Origin: an uncultured Chloroflexaceae bacterium
GTDB lineage: Bacteria; Chloroflexota; Chloroflexia; Chloroflexales; Chloroflexaceae
NCBI GenBank assembly: GCA_937141995.1
Contig: CAKZQX010000597.1
Location: 1 to 6,700, forward strand
DNA length: 6,700 bases
Direction: 5' to 3'
Part shown: piece by piece, positions 1-5,403 of the stretch
Position numbering within the stretch: the first letter of the stretch is position 1
Layout of the letters: each line of letters opens with the position of its first letter
Translations under genes and position numbers: made by a program
Notes under the pieces: generated by a model
Seen by the model: only the letters and a program-made list of their open reading frames with translations
Databases searched by the model: none
Told to the model about the DNA's origin: nothing

Positions 1-1
1 C

Positions 2-559
2 TATCGGGTGGCCGTGGGCAAGATTCTCCAGGGCTGGGTACTGGCACAGGAGGGACAACCGGCCGCGGGCATTGGACAGATTGAGGCCGGGCTGACGGAC
101 TGTCGGGCGACGGGTACCCACATTGACTATCCCTACTTTCTGGCATTGCTGGCCGAGGCCCACAGTGCCGATAACCAGCCCGCTGCCGGCCTGCTGGTAC
201 TGGCGGGGGCGCTGGCAATGGTCCGCACCAGTCGGGCGTTCTTCTATGAGGCGGAACTCTATCGGCTGAAGGGGCTGTTGGTGCTGCAATCCGATCCCGT
301 GGGGAGTATGGCCGAGGCGGAACAGCACATGCAGCATGCACTGGAGATTGCGCGCCGCCAGGGAGCGCGCGCGCTGGAACTGCGGGCGGCGGTGAGCCTG
401 GCCCGCCTCCGGCAGCAGCAGGACAACGCCGCTGCCGGCCATGCGCTGCTGGCTGAGATAACCAACTGGTTTACCGAGGGCGTTGACACCCCCGACCTAC
501 GTGAGGCGCGCGCGTTGCTGGCTGAACTGACCCCACATGACTCTTCCTACTCTGCATAA
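2..559 (+). CDS. C-terminal fragment of a TPR-type signal-transduction ATPase/cyclase-like regulator (5' end outside window)
   Basis: The reading frame is open from the first base and stops at a TAA at 557-559, so this is the tail of a longer gene that begins upstream. The visible 186 codons encode alanine- and leucine-rich helical hairpins of the TPR/MalT type. The segment around FFYEAELYRLKG, the stretch around ALEIARRQGARALELRAA, and the closing WFTEGVDTPDLREARALL are characteristic of the C-termini of large multi-domain proteins that carry a cyclase or LuxR/kinase module, an AAA-type NTPase and then TPRs. The protein probably acts in the cytosol as a sensory or scaffolding ATPase, but the catalytic domains are not in the window, so the exact class is unknown. 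Codon use is strongly GC-rich, unlike the minus-strand genes that follow. It converges on the zinc-motif gene ending at 691, with two hairpins between them. Confidence 0.8.
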   Translation, partial: YRVAVGKILQGWVLAQEGQPAAGIGQIEAGLTDCRATGTHIDYPYFLALLAEAHSADNQPAAGLLVLAGALAMVRTSRAFFYEAELYRLKGLLVLQSDPVGSMAEAEQHMQHALEIARRQGARALELRAAVSLARLRQQQDNAAAGHALLAEITNWFTEGVDTPDLREARALLAELTPHDSSYSA

Positions 560-575
560 CTATACAGTGCATGAA

Positions 576-592
576 GTGCCTGTTCCAGGCAC
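576..592. terminator. Small perfect hairpin downstream of the TPR gene
   Basis: GTGCCTG and CAGGCAC form a 7-bp perfect inverted repeat around a 3-base TTC loop, 16 bases after the stop of the TPR gene. No T-run follows on either strand, so intrinsic termination is only a possibility. It may instead act as a 3'-end stabilising hairpin together with the larger palindrome next to it. Confidence 0.35.
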
Positions 593-599
593 GCGAAAT

Positions 600-640
600 G
601 GATGACCGCCGGCAATCGATCGGATTGCCGGCGGTCATCC
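600..640. terminator. Long perfect palindrome between convergent genes, probable bidirectional terminator
   Basis: Bases 600-616 and 624-640 are exact reverse complements, giving a 17-bp GC-rich stem with a 7-base loop that itself contains the palindrome CGATCG. It lies 41 bases past the stop of the plus-strand TPR gene and 50 bases past the stop of the minus-strand zinc-motif gene, where a shared terminator would sit. A good U-tract is missing on both sides; the minus-strand exit reads CATTTCGCG. It could therefore also be a dispersed REP-like palindrome or an mRNA 3'-end protector. Confidence 0.55.
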
Positions 641-690
641 CTATGCGTGGAGTGTTATGTGACATTCCGACACAGGCCATGCAAATCCGG

Positions 691-1098
691 TTAATCGTAC
701 CGGCGTTTATTGTAGGTTTCGTGACTGTCACAGCGCAGGGGAATTAATCCATCTTTCGTTTTACGAAACAACAACCGATAGTCATAGCTCAATGGAATAC
801 TGATAATCTGTCGGTTATACCGCAGGGGTTTTCCCTTGAATTGATGATAATTGGCACCAGCGCGTATCTCTGCAAGAATGGTACGGGCCTGCATGACCAG
901 TTGGCGCTGCGGGAGGATGTGTAAATCAATCTGATCATCAGCGAAGGTTTGTTGCCAGGCCTGTTGCTGCCGGCGTGCTTGATCCTGTTGCGCTCGTGTT
1001 GCCTGACGGTTCCGGGATTCCTGAGCACAGCGGTGACAGTACATACCTTTGCCGGTATGCCCACAGGGGAAGGGTTTCTTGTACGAACGTTTTGCCAT
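691..1098 (-). CDS. Small Cys/His zinc-motif protein with a RelE/ParE-like C-terminal part
   Basis: This is a 135-residue basic protein. Near the N-terminus it has C12-x-H14-x6-C21-x2-C24, a compact probable zinc site (PCGHTGKGMYCHRC). A charged Gln/Arg-rich helix follows (about 27-55). The C-terminal part (about 60-135) has the pattern of the RelE/ParE toxin fold: a helix, FKGKPLRYNRQ, a strand with YDYRLLFR, then a strand and HETYNKRRYD. It resembles a family of small hypothetical zinc-binding proteins starting MAKR.YKK, known from cyanobacteria and other bacteria and, as I recall, annotated as a DUF; that family assignment is from memory. The start at 1098 follows this conserved beginning. 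A start one codon earlier at 1101 is equally possible, because a strong GGAAGGA site (1107-1113) serves both. The reading frame also extends open to 1167, but that part lacks a comparable site. The function is unknown: a toxin-like RNase or an RNA- or DNA-binding role are both possible. The start overlaps the end of the small acidic ORF, which suggests coupled translation. Confidence 0.8.
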   Translation of the reverse strand: MAKRSYKKPFPCGHTGKGMYCHRCAQESRNRQATRAQQDQARRQQQAWQQTFADDQIDLHILPQRQLVMQARTILAEIRAGANYHQFKGKPLRYNRQIISIPLSYDYRLLFRKTKDGLIPLRCDSHETYNKRRYD

Positions 1099-1241
1099 CA
1101 TGCCGGTCCTTCCATTGTCACAATGAGTATGTCGTATTCTACGACCAGAGAATGCATGATGTTGCACGCCAGGTAGTCAGATACCCGCAGCGTGCGGTCA
1201 GCCACCATAGGTTGTCCCATCTCCTGATCTGCAATTTCCAT
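1098..1241 (-). CDS. Hypothetical 47-residue acidic small ORF, coupled to the zinc-motif gene
   Basis: An ATG at 1239-1241 opens 47 codons that end in TGA at 1098-1100. That stop forms an ATGA overlap with the candidate start at 1101 and a TGATG overlap with the start at 1098, both arrangements typical of translational coupling. The peptide begins MEIADQEMGQPM and continues VADRTLRVSDYLACN; it contains eight Asp/Glu against two Arg and has a hydrophobic stretch, SLVVEYDILIV, near its end. An in-frame TAA lies four codons upstream, so the ORF cannot be longer. The ribosome-binding site for the first ATG is poor. An internal ATG at codon 12 has GGGA six bases upstream and would give 36 residues. 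I recognise no family. It begins 32 bases after the MBL gene stop, and its size, acidity and position before a basic RelE-like protein are antitoxin-like, but it could also be a leader peptide or chance. Confidence 0.35.
   Translation of the reverse strand: MEIADQEMGQPMVADRTLRVSDYLACNIMHSLVVEYDILIVTMEGPA
1107..1113 (-). promoter_or_regulatory. Strong Shine-Dalgarno of the zinc-motif gene
   Basis: On the minus strand GGAAGGA stands 5 bases before the ATG at 1101 and 8 bases before the ATG at 1098. It lies inside the coding sequence of the small acidic ORF. It decides the start of the zinc-motif protein against the longer frame opening at 1167. Confidence 0.65.
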
Positions 1242-1273
1242 GATGGCAGTTTAAGCTGATTGTCTTCAGGTTA

Positions 1274-2338
1274 TCAAATTGCACATTTATGATGATGAAA
1301 GTGCTGGCGGATAATTCGATCATGATGAAACATTATCTCTGGTTGGATGACCCGGATTTGATCGGCAAGATCCAGTATGACTGTGCCCGCACAGGGACAC
1401 CCGCGTGTGGTACGAATTAGCGGGACTGCATGCGTTTCAGTCGCTTGCTCAAACTCCTTGATAACTTTACTGCGTACGTGAGGCATGTCACTCCCGCACT
1501 GACTGGTCGCCTGGGTACAGAGCAGTCGAATCTCGGGGCGAACAGCAAGCGCCTGAAAAACATGCGCATTCGGGTGATCATACCTTGTTCCATCGGAGCC
1601 AACTGAAATGACCACAACCGAAGGCTGAACGGAGTCAAGGATCTCATCAGGATCAGCATCTTTCCAGGCACCATGATGGGGAAACTTGAGAATATCGCTA
1701 TGCAAGTTGGAATTGCGCTGCTGAAGTTCGCGCCACCCGGTCGGCTCAATGTCGGCGGTAAGGAGTGCAGATGTCCCCGAACCCTCAACTCGCAGGATTG
1801 CTGATGTGTTATTCAATCCCATCTCTAGCAGTTTACCCATCTGTCCATGTGAAGGCTGTAAAATCTTAATAATGTGAGGAATACTTCCAGTCAGTGGCGT
1901 CTGATCCCTTTCCCGAGTCAAGGGCAGGCAGTCATCTTCGTACATATCAGTCCAGGATAGCAGTTCCTGATAGGCTGTGCGTTTTTGACGCTCATTGTGC
2001 CGGTCACTGGGAGAGATACGGTCATGATGGTCCGCATCCGGTGGCGGAACTTTTCTATTCGAGGGCCAGTTGAAGATAAGCCGTTCACATTGAGTACCGA
2101 GTTGTGTGCTACAATTTTCAAGAAACTTGACCGTATCCTTAAAATGATCGAGATGAAGATGCGTAATAAGCAGTCCGCGAATATGCCGGATATTCTGGGA
2201 CCGCAGATATTCAAAGACCACAACGGCATCGGGACAATCGACAATGACTGCCTCCTGAGTCGCAGGGATTGAAACAACAATACTGTCGCCCTGTCCAACA
2301 TCAAGGAATGCAACACGAACGGTATAGGATGATGTCAT
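1274..2338 (-). CDS. Stand-alone ComEC/Rec2-like metallo-beta-lactamase-fold hydrolase
   Basis: This is a 354-residue soluble protein with no signal peptide or membrane segment. It carries the signatures of the MBL domain of ComEC/Rec2: FLDVGQGDS (11-19) after the first strand, the metal motif THLHLDH (59-65; H60, H62, D64, H65), NNTSAILRVEGSGTSALLTADIE (here 176-198 in two adjoining pieces, D196 the likely bridging ligand), FPHHGA (219-224; H221/H222) and YDHP (253-256). In ComEC this domain is fused to a membrane channel and is thought to degrade the non-transported DNA strand. Here it is free, so a cytosolic nuclease or phosphodiesterase is the best guess. The usual DHxGG is DHFKD here. 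A His-rich tail (HHD, then HFHHHKC, residues 338-352) is unusual. The ATG overlaps the methyltransferase stop as ATGA, and AGGA sits 5 bases upstream, so the two genes are coupled. A role as effector of a DNA-modification system is inference. Confidence 0.88.
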   Translation of the reverse strand: MTSSYTVRVAFLDVGQGDSIVVSIPATQEAVIVDCPDAVVVFEYLRSQNIRHIRGLLITHLHLDHFKDTVKFLENCSTQLGTQCERLIFNWPSNRKVPPPDADHHDRISPSDRHNERQKRTAYQELLSWTDMYEDDCLPLTRERDQTPLTGSIPHIIKILQPSHGQMGKLLEMGLNNTSAILRVEGSGTSALLTADIEPTGWRELQQRNSNLHSDILKFPHHGAWKDADPDEILDSVQPSVVVISVGSDGTRYDHPNAHVFQALAVRPEIRLLCTQATSQCGSDMPHVRSKVIKEFEQATETHAVPLIRTTRGCPCAGTVILDLADQIRVIQPEIMFHHDRIIRQHFHHHKCAI

Positions 2339-5139
2339 GGTTGTCCTGTTTTGTCCGGATAAAACACATCTGTCAGACGCGCAACCAGCACTTCCTCACT
2401 AAGATAGGTATACTCCTGGGGCGTAATGCGTTCCCAAACAACGGCTTCAAGACTGCGATTGTACTCACAGGTATAGGGAATTCTGGCGCGAAAAGCGGCC
2501 TCAGGGCGCAACATCCACCCCGGCATCTGCGGATCAATCGGCACGGTCTGCAATTCATCAAAGCCGCTCATCCAGAGGGTAATCGTTCCCTGCTCTGCAT
2601 CAACCTGTTCGACAACACCGCTGATCAGGTAATTGGCCGCAGATCTGTCTGGTTGCGGATCAAGCGTCACATGGGGATGGTGATCCCACTCAGCGACCAT
2701 GCGCAGGCGCGCGAAAGTCGCATCATCAAGTTGGTAGGCAGTCTTGAGAATCGTATCAATGGTATCCTGCGCCGCTCCAGGGAGCGGCAGGTTATTTGCT
2801 GCGGCATGCTCCAACTCTTGCACCGCAGCGGTCAAAGCTCCACAATCCGCCTCACTGAGATGGCGCGGGAAGGGAATGTTCTGGATGGCACGACTGACAA
2901 CCCACGGGTACTTGAGATGCTCAACTATCCAGGCGTTACTTACATACCAATTCAAAATAGCCGCAAGAACTTCATGAGTAATCAACAATGATTGAACAGA
3001 TTGGGGCACAATGACCCAAAAGCTATGAGAAACGTAGTGACCGCGTCGCTCTATCGCAACCTTTACACGGTTTCCCCAACTCGGATTAGGGTCTGATGTA
3101 AGTAAAACTTTCGTCCCCGCTAGCAATTTCTCCTTGTCTTTTTGAGGGTGTCTGCTGTCTTTTCGGGGTTCTTCTAATTCATTTGGGTACAGAATAGTAG
3201 ATGTTCTTTCGTAAGAAACAAAAAAGGATCTCGGCAAAACATCTTTTGTTCCAGTAAGCCATGATACTTTTCTGGGATAGGGATAGTTTCTCCACCGCTT
3301 ACGATCTAGGTTTTTTCCTTCTATGGCACCTGCAAAAACAGTAGCTACCCTTGATAAACTTATGGTTGTGAGGTGTATTTTATTCCATACAAATTCTGGC
3401 AGGATAAGTCGGTAGTCAATAATATGAGTATTTCTAGAACCCTTCGATTTACGGGAGTTTTCATTCCAATTGTACTGGTCACTTGCAACACCAGATGACG
3501 TAAACAGTCCATCGCGAATAAATTGTTCAAGTGTGATCTTCTGTACAGTACGTACACGCACAGGTCGATGTGATCTGAATAACATTTCTTTCTTCTGTGC
3601 AAAGATGACCATTGTACTTACTGTTGCATCAGAAAAAACCTCTAAAGGCAGTTCCCACATTTCTAAAATATCACATGTCTCCAGCAATTTTTTACGGAGA
3701 TGGGGTGAAGACTCTGCTGCAATAAAAGAAAGAGGCATTAACATAGCAAGATAACCACCGATTGCGAGATGTTCAATAGCCTGCTCTAAGTATTGGTCGG
3801 CTGCCTGGTAACGCTTACGATCTGCTTTTGGGAGAGATGAGTCCGCCTTCAATGTTTTGCGATCACCGCCAAATGGAGGATTGCCAACAATGATCCCCGG
3901 TTGATGCGTGTTAAGCCAGTTCCAGGCAAGCGCATCCTGGTCATCAATATGCCAGCTATCCATCGAAGTTGCGAGCAGCAATCCAAGCCCGGCCAACCGT
4001 GCCGTGAACGGATCACTATCATTTCCGTAGATGTAATTGCGTAGTTGCTGCCCACGCATGTCGTTTATCTGCGCTAAACGGTCATAGCCGGCGATCAGAA
4101 AACTGCCCCAGCCACATGTCATATCAACCGTGATGCGCTTCTCAGGTTGCAGGAACTCAACGGGAATGGTATCCCAGATACGCCGGGTGAGGTAAAGTGG
4201 TGTATCAAAGCGTCCCAGCTTTTTTCGTGTCTCCTTATCGTATGCAGTGATATAGAGATCACTCAGCATATCCGGTACAAAACCGGCATAACATATCTGC
4301 CGTAGCATGCGATATGCCGCAGTTGCGGGTTCAGCATGTTGTATAAATAGATCCAGCCTGAAATAATTGGGATGCCGGCTATAGGCTGCCTGGATCAGAT
4401 CATCCAGGATCAGCGTGTGACTTTTATACCGTATTTCGTCACCGAGTACACCGGTATCCGCAAGAATAACCGCTCCCAATAGTTGTACCGCCAGATCAAC
4501 CACAATCTTCTCGCGTTGCGCTGCATCCAGGTTTTGATAAAAGGGATGGTTGCGTAAACGGGTGACGGCATCGCCAAAATGCTGCACCAGCAAGTTATGC
4601 GTGACATCGAAGGCCCATAACGCAAGCTGGCGGGGTTGAATGGTCCGCAGAAAGGGATGCGAAAACTCGGCACGTCCCTGTTTTACATCAAAAATCCGCG
4701 TGGGTGCCAGATCAACGGCATATGTTCCTAACACTGCATCAAGCTGATCATAGGCAATATCGGTCTGGATTAGAACTGGACGTACATTTTCATCTTGTAT
4801 AGTGCTGGCCCAGAACGCAAAGCGATTATCACGATGAAGCAGATGGAAAGGAGCGGATGTTTGCGCCAGAATGGGAATGATCTGCTCGTCAGGAATACCA
4901 TTAACGGCGTTATAGAGCGTAACGCCCGCAAACTCATCAGGGGTACGGCGACGGGGATCACTAAAGGCCAGCGCATTCAGCGTGAACGAGCCGGCGCGAC
5001 TGGTGTAACGATAGGCTTCAAGAATTGCTGCGCGCTCAAAGCCCCGCCGCACAATACTGTCGTGGGCTGCGTTTGTGGCAGAATCAGGCAAGGGGCTAAA
5101 TGGCAGCACATCGCCTGGATATGAGGGCAGGAAAACCAT
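2335..5139 (-). CDS. N6-adenine DNA methyltransferase with target-recognition region (Eco57I/type IIG-like architecture, no visible nuclease)
   Basis: This 934-residue enzyme should transfer a methyl group from S-adenosylmethionine to adenine in a specific DNA sequence. Residues 1-300 are a helical N-terminal region, including APFHLLHRDNRFAFW (96-110), with no PD-(D/E)xK nuclease motif that I can see. The methyltransferase core follows: motif X GRFDTP (309-314), motif I VDMTCGWGSF (338-347), an acidic motif II NDSDP (373-377), the catalytic motif IV NPPFGG (420-425), and motif V–VI helices and strands (450-515). Residues about 590-760 look like a TaqI/Eco57I-type target-recognition region ending SRAIQNIPFPRHL. 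A C-terminal beta-rich domain (about 830-905), around YLISGVVEQVDAEQGTITLW, follows. The size fits a type IIG or BREX-PglX-like subunit better than a simple type II methylase. Its stop overlaps the MBL start by 4 bp. It has a near-consensus promoter but a weak ribosome-binding site (ACAGG two bases before the ATG). Codons about 454-674 are markedly AT-richer than the rest. Confidence 0.9.
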   Translation of the reverse strand: MVFLPSYPGDVLPFSPLPDSATNAAHDSIVRRGFERAAILEAYRYTSRAGSFTLNALAFSDPRRRTPDEFAGVTLYNAVNGIPDEQIIPILAQTSAPFHLLHRDNRFAFWASTIQDENVRPVLIQTDIAYDQLDAVLGTYAVDLAPTRIFDVKQGRAEFSHPFLRTIQPRQLALWAFDVTHNLLVQHFGDAVTRLRNHPFYQNLDAAQREKIVVDLAVQLLGAVILADTGVLGDEIRYKSHTLILDDLIQAAYSRHPNYFRLDLFIQHAEPATAAYRMLRQICYAGFVPDMLSDLYITAYDKETRKKLGRFDTPLYLTRRIWDTIPVEFLQPEKRITVDMTCGWGSFLIAGYDRLAQINDMRGQQLRNYIYGNDSDPFTARLAGLGLLLATSMDSWHIDDQDALAWNWLNTHQPGIIVGNPPFGGDRKTLKADSSLPKADRKRYQAADQYLEQAIEHLAIGGYLAMLMPLSFIAAESSPHLRKKLLETCDILEMWELPLEVFSDATVSTMVIFAQKKEMLFRSHRPVRVRTVQKITLEQFIRDGLFTSSGVASDQYNWNENSRKSKGSRNTHIIDYRLILPEFVWNKIHLTTISLSRVATVFAGAIEGKNLDRKRWRNYPYPRKVSWLTGTKDVLPRSFFVSYERTSTILYPNELEEPRKDSRHPQKDKEKLLAGTKVLLTSDPNPSWGNRVKVAIERRGHYVSHSFWVIVPQSVQSLLITHEVLAAILNWYVSNAWIVEHLKYPWVVSRAIQNIPFPRHLSEADCGALTAAVQELEHAAANNLPLPGAAQDTIDTILKTAYQLDDATFARLRMVAEWDHHPHVTLDPQPDRSAANYLISGVVEQVDAEQGTITLWMSGFDELQTVPIDPQMPGWMLRPEAAFRARIPYTCEYNRSLEAVVWERITPQEYTYLSEEVLVARLTDVFYPDKTGQP
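3121..3780. other. Low-GC segment inside the methyltransferase gene
   Basis: A hand count gives about 39% GC across these 660 bases (60-base lines range from 35 to 43%). Sampled flanking lines of the same gene give 48-57%, and a sampled line of the plus-strand gene at 5404 gives about 67%. The segment covers residues about 454-674, that is, the end of the catalytic core and the first half of the presumed target-recognition region. This fits recombinational replacement of the specificity-determining part. Confidence 0.6.
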
Positions 5140-5189
5140 AGCCTGTCTCGTGTCGGTCAGGAGTCTGAATAGAAGAAGAACACTTGTGC

Positions 5190-5204
5190 ATTGTATGGTA
5201 CAAT
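5190..5204. promoter_or_regulatory. Inverted repeat over the -10 box, possible operator
   Basis: ATTGTA-TGG-TACAAT is a perfect 6+6 inverted repeat with a 3-base spacer, and one arm is the -10 box itself. A second GTAC-ACA-GTAC element with the same spacer lies at 5229-5239, just upstream of the -35 box. A repressor binding here would block transcription of the methyltransferase operon. No regulator gene is encoded beside it, so this is only a candidate. Confidence 0.4.
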
Positions 5205-5218
5205 ATACAGTTTGTCAA
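5190..5218 (-). promoter_or_regulatory. Sigma-70-type promoter of the methyltransferase operon
   Basis: On the minus strand a perfect -35 box TTGACA (5213-5218) is followed by exactly 17 bases and a -10 box TACAAT (5190-5195; five of six consensus bases). Transcription would start near 5183, leaving a leader of roughly 44 bases before the ATG at 5139. It is the only strong promoter-like pair I found in the divergent gap. Confidence 0.75.
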
Positions 5219-5403
5219 TTGTTAGAACGTACACAGTACAACCTGGGTCGCCTGGTGACAGACCCGTAAGCCGGTTGCACTTGCGGCAGCAGTTGACGCG
5301 CCCTGCGTCCTCGTGCAACATGACCATATTGCCTGCTAGAGAGCACAAAGCACAAATGAATACAGAACTGTTACATAATTCCTGTCAATAGAAAGGTACT
5401 TGC

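Noticed and set aside
949..1259. Two overlapping plus-strand frames of 75 and 94 codons
   Set aside because: They are antisense to the zinc-motif gene and small ORF, whose start signal and overlaps are on the minus strand.
1985..2272. A 95-codon plus-strand frame
   Set aside because: It is antisense to the metal-binding core of the MBL gene, whose motifs are unambiguous.
2269..2991. A 240-codon plus-strand open frame
   Set aside because: It lies entirely antisense to the methyltransferase C-terminus and MBL start, shows no recognisable domain, and the minus-strand frame carries clear motifs.
5245..5265. GGGTC…GACCC inverted repeat as a terminator or riboswitch
   Set aside because: Only five base pairs with an 11-base loop and no T-run; too weak to call.
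5293..5321. TTGACG at 5293-5298 as a -35 box for the plus-strand fusion gene
   Set aside because: No acceptable -10 box lies 16-18 bases downstream (the sequence there is CAACAT).
5075..5391. Short frames in the divergent intergenic region (63-66 codons, both strands)
   Set aside because: They cross the promoter and operator-like elements, have no convincing ribosome-binding sites and encode no recognisable peptide.
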